Below the pieces are notes generated by a model that did no database searches, was not told the origin of the DNA, and saw nothing but the letters and a program-made list of their open reading frames with translations. Shown in pieces: positions 11,803 to 24,580 of a DNA stretch of 53,349 nt. Positions within the stretch are counted from its first letter, which is position 1; each line of letters begins with the position of its first letter. A program made the position numbers and the translations under genes. The stretch comes from Phallusia fumigata (Eukaryota; Chordata; Ascidiacea; Phlebobranchia; Ascidiidae). The stretch lies in contig QXVZ01020587.1 in the NCBI GenBank assembly GCA_008931825.1, forward strand, positions 1 to 53,349, given 5' to 3'.

Positions 11803-12835
11803 CCTTCAGAACTCGTCGTTGCTTAACCACTTTCCAGGTTAAAGCTTTTACGCTTTAGTAGCACGCCGATTTCTTTTGCCTACTGTGACAGTCGCGAAAG
11901 AACATAAACAGTGTTTTGCAATGCAAAATCCGTCATTTCTCAGCATTTCTGACAAATGTCATCTGCGGTACGTACAAACTAAACTTGCACAACACAGTGA
12001 CGACGTCACCCCAAAAAAATTAAACCAGCATTTGGAAATCGACAGGCTCCCCGGATATTTCCGCGTCGGGCCACCAAACAACTGCAAACAATCAATACCT
12101 TCGGATCAACCTATTTGTGGAACATGGCATCGACACCTTACTTACACGCCACGCCAATCGCAAACTGGAATGATTGTCCTCGGATCACAAAATCGTTCAT
12201 CAACTTCATTAGGTACTTGTCTTTTTTTCACATTCCAACATTGGAACATGGACTGCTGAAATCCCCAAACTCAGTTTGCCATATCTTCTTTACCCGTCCA
12301 ATGAGCAGTAAAATGCCATCATTCAATGTCCCGGTGTGTGACATCTTTGTCTTGCACCTGTTTGAAACAACAGGTAAATCGTCACACTGCGATCACGCAT
12401 AAAATTAGGAAATTCTCCGCCACCCAATGTCTTCACAGATACACCTTTGCTTTCATGGCTGTGAAGTGTTGAGTGACTTGGATTCGGAAAAATCATGGGG
12501 TAGTAGCATGTGATGTTTACGTCGAAATCCTTTGCATAACTTTGCAATGTACAATTTCTTGAGATGGGTCTTTAGTAAAAAAGTTATCGCAGAGTCAAAC
12601 TCGCCGCAATATTCGTACCTGTTCTCGAAACGACTTTTCCTTTTTTCCGGTTTCGTTTCTCTGCAGTCTTTTTGGTCATCATCCTTCCGAACTTTGTGTT
12701 GGCAATCAGCACTTCATTCTGTGTGAACTTCACCAAATGATTCCACGCACCTCAATCTCACCAAGAAGTCGTTTCCACCTGTCATGTTTCGTGGCAAACG
12801 TTTTACAATGCTCAGGTCTTAAGCATTAGAAGATG
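11803..12835 (-). pseudogene. Probable continuation of the decayed BEL/Pao element
   Basis: All three minus frames keep short open stretches rich in charged residues, as expected of a pol polyprotein broken by indels. The only motif I can point to is GILLLIG near 12310, comparable with the aspartic-protease end of BEL/Pao. The hAT MITE at 12836 abuts this region. Confidence 0.4.
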
Positions 12836-13270
12836 CAGTGTTTCATACCGGAACGGAACGAAAGAGAATAACGTTATTCGGTCCGGACAATTTATTTATT
12901 TCGGTATTTCGTTCCGGTACCGATAACTGCAGTGTAAACAAGCTCTCAACCGAACAAAGTAAGCAAGTTGCAACACAAAAAGGTTGTTGTTTGGTGGTTA
13001 TTACGTCACATATGACTTAACATTTATGATGAAACAGATGACACCAGACAAACATTATCGGAGCTTTTGGGATAAAATAAACACAAGGATAATGTTAGGT
13101 ATCAAACACGAAATTTCAAGCAACTCTTCCGGGGTATGTCAAGACCGAAATAACGGAATAAAAAATAGCGGTATTTTGTTCCGTTCCGGTATTTTGATTT
13201 TTTTTATTTCGTTATTTCGTTCCGGTAATTGGACCAAAATTTATTTATTCCGTTCCGGTATGAAACACTG
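12836..13270. mobile_element. hAT-type MITE, family A, copy 1 (435 bp)
   Basis: The element begins CAGTGTTTCATACCGGAACG and ends with its reverse complement, CGTTCCGGTATGAAACACTG. The flanks AGAAGATG (12828-12835) and AGGAGATG (13271-13278) are an 8-bp target duplication with one change. Subterminal repeats of the CGGAACGAAAT type fill both ends. No transposase is present. A second copy lies at 39218-39732 in the opposite orientation. Confidence 0.93.
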
Positions 13271-13485
13271 AGGAGATGTTCCGCAACGCCATAATGCTTA
13301 ATGCTCATAATGAGTTCACCGTTGAGCTACCTTATTGCAGTTCTGTTGTCTATTTTTTTTATTTTAGTTTTTGAGATTTTTGGAAGTTGGTGACTTCAAT
13401 TTCGGTCCACCCTTCGGGCTTAGAAACCCCAACCGTGTGTGCACAAGGCAGTCTCGCTAACCACTCGGCAATCTAGCGTTAATGA
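13271..13485 (-). repeat. tRNA-derived SINE, copy A
   Basis: On the minus strand the head reads GCCGAGTGGTTAGCGAGAC, an A-box of the Leu/Ser tRNA type, followed by TTGGGGTTTCTAAGCCC as a weak B-box. The body contains AATTGAAGTCACCAA and a tail ACTCATTATGAGCAT, both shared with the plus-strand copy at 16.3-16.5 kb. The tail abuts the MITE at 13270. Confidence 0.7.
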
Positions 13486-14624
13486 TCCGGTTAACCGATT
13501 TGCTTAAATACTGCGTTATTCGAAGAGTAAAAATTTTGAATATCCGTATAGTTCTGGCAATTATAAACGGGCGACTAATAATTATCATGCAAAACTTTAA
13601 AAACGTTGCGGTATCCAACGTCGTTCATAATCGAAGAACACATTATCATTCTTTCGTCTCTATTTGTACAGAACTGATAAGTTTTTGCGTCCCTGCAGTA
13701 TATACCATTGTCCTTTAGTAGTTGATCTACGGAGGTGGCGGCAGAAACAGCACAGCTGATGCTTTTTTCACTTTGCAAAGTTCTCGTTTATCAGCTTGTT
13801 TTGTATCAAACATATTACGAACTCTGCGATATAGGCTACTTCCCTTACGAATTCTGCACTATACTTCCCCACTTCCCTTGCGATTTCAATTCCCTTAAAA
13901 ATTCTGCGATATACTTTCATTACGAATTCTGCGATATCCTTTTGTCAGTTACGCACAACATACAACTATTGAACTCTCAACCTTTTTAAAATTATTTAGC
14001 TCCAAACCTTCTTAATAAAATCGTTATTTAGTTGTAGACGCGTTTATTGCGATTTGGGGAACCACAGGTCCCGTGGACAACTCACGCAGAGTTTATCGCC
14101 GACTATCAAATTGCAATTACTTGGCGCTTCAGTCAAGTCGCAAACAAAACTCCTCAAAACCATGTGAAATTAATTTTTGTTGTTACAGTAAATGCCCTTG
14201 AATGCAAATTTGCTAGGTCATATGTGACAAAAACGCACTTGAATGTCTTCAATGTACATGATCAAAATTTTTATTCGCAACCCAAGCCAGGTTCTTGCTC
14301 CATATATTAAATATAAACAGAGTGGAAAACCAGAAAACACAGCACACGTTTCTCTATTTACACACTGCCAAATCAAAAATCGGTTTTATCATAAACCTCA
14401 CACAGAATTTAGTTTGGTCACGCCTCACACATTGCCAAATGTGCAATGGTAATATTTTCCTTTGTTTTTGATGGGTTAACTTTAAATTGCACTCAAATCA
14501 GAGTATGTCAATTATGTCGCAGCCAATAAAATGTTATTACAGCGCCAATAGCAAAATGCAACGCAAATATTGTTTTTGTTTCAGCTTTTCTCGTATGATG
14601 TGCTAAATGAAATACACACCAGCT
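13486..14624. other. Intergenic, 3' flank of the protease-like gene
   Basis: A short run of related GAATTCTGCGATAT motifs lies at about 13815-13940. A TTTATT on plus (AATAAA on minus) at 14270-14275 is a possible poly(A) signal for the gene ending at 14625. No coding sequence is recognised. Confidence 0.4.
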
Positions 14625-17600
14625 TTAGTAATCGTAATGATTGGGGGTCAAAGAATAGAGAAAATCACTTGGCACTTCTCGCGGGAACAGAAAAGGATAT
14701 CCAGGATAATAAACGTCACCAATTTCGTCCTCCGAGCATGGTTTGGGGACGCATTTTATCTTTGCAGTTTGAGGACATACGATCGTTTGCCTTGTTCCCC
14801 TCAAAGGATCGTTGTTCGGGTATATTTCGCTATAAATCCAGGGGATATGAGGATATATTGCTGTGTATACAGCGGGCCTTCCACGTACACCACATGTCGA
14901 TGATCCGGCTATAGTTATAGCAGCAAGGTAATAACCGTTACACCGGTTGTTGGTTGTTCCTGTTTTGCACACCAAAGGTCCACCCATATCACCCTATAAA
15001 CACGAATATATGTGAAATAAATAGATGTACGGGTTACTGTTACGTTTCCGATACATAAACGATCAAATTCAAGCAGGACATGGCAAATTGCAGGTGCAGC
15101 CTACAGATAATTTTGTTTTGATTAAAGTACAATACGTTTGTGGTTACTGGAATCAACAAATATTTGATCAAACTAATCGTTTACGAAGAACAAAAACCAC
15201 TGGTTTTGGCCATTAAGGCTTCGAATTCATGTTAGGTATTCAAATACTTACGTCGCATGTGTCTCTTGATTTCGCCTCTGTGCAAACTTTATCGGTGCCA
15301 ACCCATTGACCATACACATTTTCGCAGGTTCTCTTTGACATAAAAGGGAAACGAACTTCCTGTAGGATTGTTGCTGCATCACCTGTATCTGAAAGCAATA
15401 TTCAAGTACACGATCAAATCATTTGCTTTCTTTTCAAGAATTTTTTGGCTATTGTTGTGCTAGTGTAACCTTAAGTATATTTGTAATGGGAAAAAAATCA
15501 TGATTAATATTGTCAATAATAATCAACAAAAAGCTGCGCTAAAATAAAGCAGTTGTTGTGTAGTCTTCTTTGCATAGCAACTTAAAGGTCATATTTACAG
15601 AAGGTCTTAGCCCAGTGGTTCCCAACCTTTTTTGATGCATCCCCCTTTGCCTATTTCTCAACTTTTCATTCCTCCCCTACTACACAAGAAGTGATACAAA
15701 GTACTATCAAAAATTTTGGAACCACTGGTCTGCCTGAGAAACTAAGCTCATCATAAATAACTAATTAACCATCAAGTGGAAATTCCTACCCTTAACTCAT
15801 AAAATTCCTCCCTGGGGAGGTATTGCTCCTCGGTTGGGAACCACTGTCTTATCCCCACTCTAATCCCCACACAACCGTCAAGTTAAAGTTAACAGAGCGT
15901 AACAGCATGAGGAGAAGAAACAACCCTTCATATAACTGTCACACGATTAAATAAAGAATGTTATGCGAAATTTTAGTGTGTAAAACCTGCTGGTTATTAG
16001 ATATATTGTTTTAACGACGATGACACTTACCGGTGACTCCATATCCGGTTGCCACGCAGTATTGTATCTGAGCACCGTGTTGTAAGCGCGACCAATCCTT
16101 GTCAGGTTTCGATGGTAAGCATGCCACGTTGTCCTGCGATTCTTTGCCCACGAGTTTTATTAAAGCCAAGTTTGCGTAGTCAAAAACATCTGAAATAAAA
16201 AACGTAAAAATAAAAAAGTGTGCCACTTAATATAATTTTATGTTCTGCAGCATCACATATTTGCCGCCAATATGTCCGATCGGTTTGTGCGACTGTGTGC
16301 TCGCAAGGTTTTGGATTCTAAATCTGTCTCGGTCACTTGTGTTTCCCTGAACGCAAAACTTGAGTGACATTGCTCAAATCCAGTGGACCCGATGGTTTGA
16401 CCCAAATTGAAGTCACCAATTTTAAAAACTCGAAAAAATCAACTAAAAAATCAAACTGAACTACAATGAAGCAGGTAGCCCGACGTCGGACTCATTGTGA
16501 GCATAACGCATGTAGGCGTTGTTTCGCCCCCTGAGGATAAAAATGAAACAAACAAGCAAACAATCAGCTCATTGATTCATCACTTGACGCATAAATGCGG
16601 AGCAAAGTTCTGGGACGAGTCCTTTTCTCCAAACGTTTCAAATGTTGGTGTACAAACGGGAAAAAGATGTACCCTGACAAACTAGAGACAAGGGAACTTC
16701 ACCATATAAGCTAACATCAGCCGTTTATTTGTTTAATTTAAATAGGGCTCCGTAATTAACCTATCGAAGAAAGACGTGCTTATAGTACAGCTCGCCCACT
16801 ATAGCGCGCAAGTGATAATTTTTGCGGTTCATCAGTTTAAGTCGAGCGCAAAGCACCAATTAATGTTCGGCTGGGCGACAAGGTGCCTATTATAACTAAA
16901 AATAATACCGTCAAAAATAACTTTTATTTGTCAAAGGACATCATTAACGCGAATCTCCAGTGCCAGCCTTAACATGACCCTGGACCTCATTATTGTGCAA
17001 CTAAGAACTATTGTTATATGCCCAGCAATTCGTTCAATAAGTATAAGTGTCCGATAACGACATGTTGCCTTACCATAACAATCATTGAGCAATTACAGTA
17101 TTTGTTCCAATATGAATACCTGGTTCACAATCTTTCAAACAAAAGCATGACCAGATGAGAATAAAAAGGTGGTTTTACGAACACAAATCCAAGCAAAGTA
17201 TTTGCTATGTTCTTTAAAATAAGGTAAAAATAAAATACTGGATATTTGTAGAATTTTTTGCGCACCGAACTTTTTGTTTAAATATAGCCTCTTTTACCGA
17301 ATGTGTGGACATACCTTTCGAAGACAAGTTATGTAAGTCAGCGTCAAATACAAAGGTAAAACAAATTAGCAATACCACAACTATAATTCAGTGTTTTTGT
17401 TACAAAACGAAGGCATGTGGCCTGGTATCAGCCACAGGAAAACCCAAGTTTTGTTATACAGTTCGGGCCTGGGGGAATTTTTAAGAAAGTTTGTGAAATT
17501 AGTATAAGTTACGTGGTTTTAACGTTACCATTTGATTGCGACGACCGATCGGTATGTTTTTCCGAAATTTAATTATGATAGAATTTTGTAACAAGCTTAT

Positions 17601-19883
17601 GACGTCACAATAACCGACAAAAATCTCGTTCATAAGAAACGTTTTAGATGGGGAAAAAACGACCGTCTTTTCGACATTGTGTCGCAGTATCTCGATTAAA
17701 CAACGCCTAAGCATGCTGGCATGGGACAGATGTTTTCTGTTGGTTCATTATGGAACTTACTACGTCTAATCCTTAGTATTCTGATGTTTTTTCCCCAAAA
17801 TGACGGTAATTTTGCTTACTTGGGACGAATTTCAAGTTAACTGCAATGTCATGCTCCGAACATGAGACTTTCGCAAATTCCCAAACGTTTGTCATAAAAT
17901 TTTGGCCAAACTTTTGACATTTCACGGGTCACGACCAACAAGGTTTGAGAAACAATTCAACCATAACAAAATTTAATCTTTCTTTAGTATCCGAACTTGT
18001 ATTTCCTACTAGTCGCATTAAATTCGGAATAGAAAAAAAGCTATGCCACATGGTTTAGTGACGCTGATGGTTTGCACATCCAAACCATAATAGGCTAAAA
18101 CCCGGTAACCACATCATAACATTAAAGATTTTAACCAACTTCACAACGTCACAAAAATTGAGGCCTTTGCAGAAATCAGGTTCCAATTAAGGTTTTTAAT
18201 GACCTTAGCTGATTTACCAAATTGCCTATCATGATTAAAAGCAAAATACCGTGTATGTACTTACTATGATCGTCTATGTGGCAACGATGAGTGACGACCT
18301 TTTGAGCTAAGTAAGATCTCCTTCCTGCTTCGTAACTGCTTGATGTGTTCCAAATTCCAAAATACACTGTTATTGCCGCAGGATTTCTGTCAAGCAAATT
18401 CGGATAACTTAAACAAAGTTTATAAATGAACCCAATTTCCGTTCGCAACAACATCCAATTTTTTTCAACTTAGAGAGCTGGTGTAGCCGATACTGGACCA
18501 TTTTAAAAACTTAATAAGTGTCCATTTCTTATTAAATTTGTTTTTTTTTAATATACTCTGCATCGGCCTTATTAAAATGCTATTACATTGAAATGTGGTT
18601 CAGAAATTTATTAAGTTGTCTTAGCTTTTTATTTTTAATTTGGTATCTGTGAGCAGAAACTCCAGATCACACAGAAATAGTGTATCAAACTGTTCTTTTC
18701 GTGCTGACTTTGGAAATGCAGAAAGACGTGGGTGTTTACGTACGATTGTACACATCGGGCATTAGACACACTTGTCCCATCAGTGTATATTCAGTCAGCA
18801 GAGTGAGTTGTGCTGACTAAGTTGCACAACAAGCCAGCTTTTATGATTATTTTTTAAATCGTTTGATCTATTCGGCTAGCTTAAGTGACTACCCCATGAC
18901 TTAAAGCCGCTATCGATGGCACTTTTAGGATTAACATCCATTTGTTATCTCTTTAGAAAGCGAAAAAGCCGACATTCGACACAAACAGGTTGTACGTCGC
19001 TAAAATTGCTCACAAAACGCAATTCAAGTACATGTTTTTGACTTTAGGCACAATCTGAAATATTACGTTTATAGTGGTGTAAGCGTTACTAGCACTGTCA
19101 GCTTTTTTGAGCTCATAATTGAAGTACTCCACTTACATTTAAAACATTCCACAAAAACTAATCACCGTGGAAGAATCTAACAGGTGTCGCAGCTTGAAGG
19201 CAACAATTAATTGTTTGTTTGGTTACACGTTTTGGAATGTGAGACGATATTTGTCAAGTGGAAGAAATTAAATATTCGTGTTTTGGTCGTGTTTCCAACA
19301 CACCACGTTACATTCTCATGGTACTATTTTAGCACACCGCGTGAATACTATGGGTCGCCTTGAAACTGGTATAATACGCTCCAGGACTGGGATTTGGTTA
19401 AATATGTTTTATGATGTTTCAAAACTCCTATTCACAGACAATAAGCCCTTTGTGGCAATACGCACCAATGTCGAGTGTTGACCATCTATCAAAAGATCAA
19501 AGTCACACAGGCGTCAAGGTTCGTAATATACTAGCTCTACACAATCTGAACAAGATATATTCCAAACAGAAAAGATTAAAGTTCACCTGACACAGTAGGC
19601 TGCTGTTAAAACCCAACTTCTGTGCACTAACACTCCGCCGCAAAGAATAGCTGTTTCTGTTCCATTAATCGGGTTTAATATGAGAGCCTGCCATGGCCAT
19701 CTTCCTTGTTCACTGTTAATACCACCAACTATTTTCAGCACAGCTGTAAAGTATTCAGTAAGCCAGAAAAATCATAAGGTGTAAGTGAAAAGCAAACCAA
19801 AAACAAATCTTACCTGCATCGCAAATAGGAGAAAGGGAAAGCAACACCGATGCAAACAAAATCGATATTCCATAAAGTTTCAT
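14625..19883 (-). CDS. Secreted trypsin-fold serine protease homologue, catalytically dead (6 exons, 337 aa)
   Basis: Exons, in order: 19883-19814, 19743-19587, 18386-18265, 16189-16031, 15388-15252 and 14993-14625; phases agree throughout and all introns are GT/AG. Exon 1 encodes a signal peptide (residues 1-23, ending PICDA). A very short propeptide ends in Lys27 before IVGG (28-31), the trypsin activation site. The fold is otherwise S1: CGGVLV (58-63), NLALIKL (123-129), GYGVT (165-169), DTCDGD (212-217), GGPLVC (219-224) and RPAVYT. The catalytic triad is gone: TAAYC gives Tyr73 for His57, Asn123 replaces Asp102, and GDMGGP gives Met218 for Ser195. The pocket Asp189 equivalent, Asp212, remains. 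A Cys-containing tail of about 63 residues follows the domain. Non-catalytic S1 homologues act as binding proteins or cofactors in immunity and coagulation-like cascades; the role here is unknown. Intact frame and splice sites argue against a pseudogene. Confidence 0.93.
15613..15846. mobile_element. hAT-type MITE in the protease-like gene (234 bp)
   Basis: It starts CAGTGGTTCCCAACC and ends GGTTGGGAACCACTG, a perfect 15-bp inverted repeat. The flanks TCTTAGCC (15605-15612) and TCTTATCC (15847-15854) form an 8-bp target duplication with one change. It sits in the intron between exons 4 and 5. Confidence 0.93.
16270..16545 (+). repeat. tRNA-derived SINE, copy B
   Basis: The head has a B-box-like TTTTGGATTCTAAATC. 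The body AATTGAAGTCACCAATTTT and tail ACTCATTGTGAGCATAACGC match copy A on the opposite strand at 13.3-13.5 kb. It lies in the intron between exons 3 and 4 of the protease-like gene. Confidence 0.65.
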
Positions 19884-22800
19884 GCTTACCTGTCCTAAAC
19901 CAATCAGCATCTATAACAACCTAAAATGGCAACGGTAAAATACTAACTTTATGTTTACGTTTTATCAGGAACTTTCAGCAAGCCGCAACGTCTAAAACAA
20001 ACTGAGTTAATTCCATTCATATTTACTTTTGATATTAAAGCTGGCAACTAAACGCCACTACCAAAGTTAAACTAAAATTTCGCAGGATTTATCGGTTTTC
20101 TCGGTTTTAAGATATATAACAGGTCTGGTTTGAACCGTGACGCGATACGATGAGCCCTTAGGGTAAAGAATCAAGTGCTAATGTACACGCAAAAACGCGA
20201 CCAACTGAGATAAAAAACTTTCTTCTTCCTGCTATACATTGCCTGTCGGGAAGTTATAGACAATATTCAGCACCATGACTAAAACACCAACCCTGTGTTA
20301 GGCTGCTACCAATTACATTTTGTGCTGGTTCTACTCGGGTATTTAGTTAATTGTTCGAAAATAGATACAAGCCTTGACACCTTGGAAAGTCGAAGCTTAG
20401 AATTGTCACTTCGTGCGTAACCTAGTCTGGGATTAACGCATAGTTAATAGCTTTCTCTGAAAACAAGCTTGCGTGATCGAGCGCGTAAGCTGATAAATGT
20501 ATAAACAGTCCGTTGTAATCTATCAGATAAAGTGACAATCATTGGAAACTTCAGCCAACCAAATCTTATTTAATAACATTCAGAGCTGCATTTATTGCAC
20601 TGGAAATTAATGTTATGTGATTCGCTATGACACCGACAATGGTTTTGCTTAACAGGGGCAAGTTCACTTATCAAATTTAGGTTTGTAATTCATATTGATT
20701 AAGCAGGGTCTAACGGTATATGTTATGGACACGCCCATATTCTTCCGGTGATATTTTTGTCGATAAACACAATTTACAAAAAGATAAGAAATATAAAGGT
20801 AAAGAAAAATTCCAAGATAGGCGCGGCACGTTTAGATATCAACACTGTTTGAACTTTGATTTAATTAAGTTTCACGTGTGTCGTGTACAAAATAGAATAC
20901 ATCATCGTTAAGCCGAACTATGTTATTAAGCTTTCAAAACTTACAATAAACGATACTGAGGCTAAACGGTCTAACTCGGTATTGTGGGAAATGGTTCTTT
21001 TCCAACTGGGGTGTTTCTTTTGAAAAAAGTGTCTGTATCCAACTGTATTTAAACAAAATAAAGAAATAAATTTAAGGGCGAATTTTAACCATGAAACCAG
21101 TACGGGCAACAAGTGTATTCGCTATATCATGCTTACTGATGCGCGCTACAAACATCGCTGACTTCTGCGAAGAAAACGACACAAATCACAGTAGTATACC
21201 ATATACCTATACAATGCCGATTAAGAAATAACATACCAAACTTTCATTGGCAGAAATGTATGTCAAACTAACACTCATTTTACAAACAAAAGTATTGTTA
21301 TTTTTAATTCATCTCTTTTTTTAAAAAAAAACGGTCAATTTATATTATTCAGGGGGCGACATTGGTCAATTACAGGTAACGATTAAAGACAAGCTGAAAT
21401 ACACACAGCATCGCTCGGCAGCAATGTATCTGAGTTACACAGGGATAAATAAGGTAGTAGAGTGTTTGTACACAGCTCACACCAGAAAACATCTTATTTA
21501 CCAACCAAAAAGATAGTTACTGATGTATAACCAAAAAAATCAAAAATACGATGACCAGGCCTAAACCACCGGTGCATTTTTGCCAGTGTCCAGTTGCAGT
21601 TTGTCAATTTCGGGAAGGCAGTGTGATGGCAAGCCCCATAGTGACACTTTCTTTTCTGGGATGGATGCACGGCTCAGAATAATTGGGTTAAATATTTAAT
21701 TATATTCTATTTCTCATTGCAAATATTCAAACAGATGTGATGGCATGTTAAAAATCGGGATGCAATCCTAGGTTAACCCGATCCCGATATCCAGGGATTC
21801 GAACTTTTTAACACCATGTTATACCATATCTAATGCGCAGGGGGACGACAGTACTTGGTGTATATAATTTTTTTCTTTGCGGTTTTTTAATACAAGTCGG
21901 CTGTTTCGCAGATAGTATTGGATTTGTTTGATATCGCAGGTGTGCTGAAGTCATAGCGTAAATTCTACGAAATATTCTGGCATGTGAATTCGCACTGGTG
22001 TTACTTGTGAACGAAATGTTCTTTCTCCTTTTCAGAATGTTAGCGTTTTCCTGATATGCAATAAAACAAAGTAAACCGATGTTAAATAAAGGCGTGGCCC
22101 GGAGTCTAATCCGATCAGTTATGTTATTTGGCCCTCCAGTAAAGGCTGCACAACCATAATTGTCTATGCAACGATACGCGTTAGGATACTTTATTATTAG
22201 TTGAGTCCTCAGTGGTTTGGTGTTAAGCATCACAATTGGAATCCTGCCTTACGATAACTAATTACATTGTTTCATGCAATAATACTATGAGACTTGTTTT
22301 TCGGTGTATAAATTTTAAACTAAATATCTGAATATATTTGTCCCCTAATTACTACCTCAAGTCCGCGAATTCATAACGAAATAAAAACGTAAAAAATTAT
22401 ACTTTAACTAGCTGTCTAACCATGAAATACTTAAACTCTCGAATGGCAACTCCATTTTTATGTCATTTTCGTCACGCTTAAATGCACGTGTGTGAGAACA
22501 TGAAGTTCAGGCACGAAAGACGCAGTAATAGTCAAACGTGTACAAATATGATAGATGCGTAATAAACTGTATTCTTATGTTGTAATTGTAAAGAAATATC
22601 CTTGTAAATAAAAATTTCTTATGAATTGTTGGATTCCAAAATGCTTCACCTATAGTTTCTAAAATGCAAAACATCAGGTAATGCTCGGGGACATTCCCAC
22701 CGCAAAAATTTGGTTGGGGTAACTTCCATTCATTTGTCCTCGCAATATTTTTGATTTGTTCGTGTTTGATAGAAGATATAGCATTAAAAAGCAAAAAGCA

Positions 22801-24160
22801 CCTTTCAGCACTTTTTTCAATATTTTTGCAACAGTTATGGGATTGGCGGCGTTTTACGCGGCGTTAGTCGAAAGGTAATCCATTTATTGCAATGTAAAAA
22901 TAGGCATTGCGACGTCTTAACTTTTCGCCTATCGATGTAACGTATCGTCCCACTTTTAATAGATTTACACCAATGGTTCCACCTCCTATAATCGGTATAA
23001 CTTGAGAAAACGACCGCTACGAAATTTGGAGATGTACGTTGGAAAACGGTAACACCAATTAAGACATATTGGAAGCTTGTTTTGGATATCTAGTGAGGAT
23101 AGCTAACTGGTAGATGAGTTGATGGCGGTCAACAATCCCAGACATAAGTCAAGTTGGATATATAGCATTAATAACATTATTCAAAAAAGGCAATAAAATG
23201 TCAAAAAAGGATACGCAACATTTGGAAAAGGACAACATAATTTTTCAAATTAGACTAATTATAATAAGCAATATTTGGTCCTTTAAGTCTAACAGAAAAC
23301 ATAAGAAATGCTGTTTTTTTCAAGTTGATTTTTAGGTGCGGAAACATGTTTTTAGGAAACAAGAACAGTCGATTGAAACAATAAGAATATATTAAACAAT
23401 AGGAAACAACAGGCCTAATCACGGCAAATGCACACATCTGAATGAGTTGCGTTTAGTTTGTTTCGCCAGGTAAAAAAAGCATAGCGACACAATAACCAGT
23501 TAAAGGGGCCTTAGAAGCTAATCACCCGGGTTCGACTGGAAAACAAACCACCGAAAGAAACCCTGCCGGATAGTTTCAGGCGCCGGAAGGAAGAACACAC
23601 GCAAAAAATGCTTAAAATTGTTTGATAGTGTATGAAGATTGGAATAGTTATTAACAATTACGGTTAGACAGTATGAGGAATACTGGTAAATAAGAGAAAT
23701 AAGATAAAAATTAGTAAATAAATTGATTGGAATATTAAAAAAAAAATATTTGAAAAAAAAGAAAAAAAGGCGATAACACAAAACAAAACACGAAAAAAAG
23801 AGGGAGATAGAGATACAGTTCGAATTTGAACAGATTGAGGTCAGCTGAGCACATATAACGAACGACCGAAGGACTCTTTCACAAGTGATTTCCCTGTGAA
23901 ATAGATGGGCAAACGGCAGCAGTGACTAGTTCCAGGATAGATAAAGTAATATACAATACAAGCACAAGACTAACACATCACACAAGGAAAGTTGTGTTAC
24001 TTAAAAAGTAAGATTGAAGTAGAACGGTGAAAACAATAATAAAACCAAAAACACTGCAAACTTCCGAGTGATGCCAAATAGCAATGAAATTCGTGTCACA
24101 CGGCGCTACCCAGGCCGGTGCCAGTGTTAAAGAAATCAAAGCAAAACGTGCAGTTAGTTA
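19884..24160. other. Long intergenic stretch, no gene recognised
   Basis: This contains the promoter side of the protease-like gene; a TATATA-like string near 20110-20116 is about 230 bases upstream of its ATG but is not convincing. The longest open frame, 21808-22233 on minus (141 codons), has no recognisable domain or splice partner. A T-rich/A-rich stretch lies around 23700-23800. Confidence 0.4.
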
Positions 24161-24361
24161 TATGTGAGGGAGTAATTAGGTGAATTTGGATGACGTGATA
24201 GCATGCCAGAAATCAACTCGATTTACGTGCGCCTGTACATGACAGCACGCAAAGATACTACTATAACTATTTCTCCATTAGGCCGTCTGGGCAAATTAAT
24301 ACCGCACGCCGTCTAGCGGCAAGCTAACCCGACCAATATCTCCACAAAAGGACCAGTTAAG

Positions 24362-24570
24362 CCTAAACTAGGTCGCCTGTGTTTTCCACAATACTCTAGA
24401 AAAAGTCAGTGAGGGAGTCACATTATTGCAACACACGTCGCAACCTAAACTAGTTCGCATGTTGTTTCACAATATTCTAGAAAAAGTCAATAAGGGAGCC
24501 ACATTATTGTAACACATGTCGCAACCAAAACTAGGTCGCCTGTTTCTTCTACAATATTATAGAAAAAAAG
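24362..24570 (+). repeat. Three 82-bp direct repeats upstream of a TATA box
   Basis: Each unit starts with a form of CCTAAACTAGGTCGCCTG, contains TTCTAGAA-like palindromes (ACTCTAGAAA, ATTCTAGAAA, ATTATAGAAA) and, in the first two, ends ACATTATTG..ACAC..GTCGCAA. The third is cut off where the TATA box region begins. TTCTAGAA resembles a heat-shock element core. Confidence 0.9.
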
Positions 24571-24580
24571 CTAGCACCTG

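Noticed and set aside
12260..12310. A thrombospondin type 1 repeat (W..FGDFSSPCS)
   Set aside because: The resemblance needs a frame change within a few bases and lies in the retrotransposon relic.
11529..12835. A multi-exon minus-strand gene for a Cys-rich secreted protein ending in a PLAC-like CCKSC motif
   Set aside because: Frames and splice borders could be chained in phase, but the segment at 11569-11802 reads continuously as a BEL/Pao pol block (VSSLFIPFG..APVVLQARLLL) across one supposed intron. The spliced model is therefore a phantom built on a dead retrotransposon.
21808..22233. A 141-codon minus-strand frame
   Set aside because: Longest frame in a 4-kb gap but without recognisable motifs or neighbouring exons.
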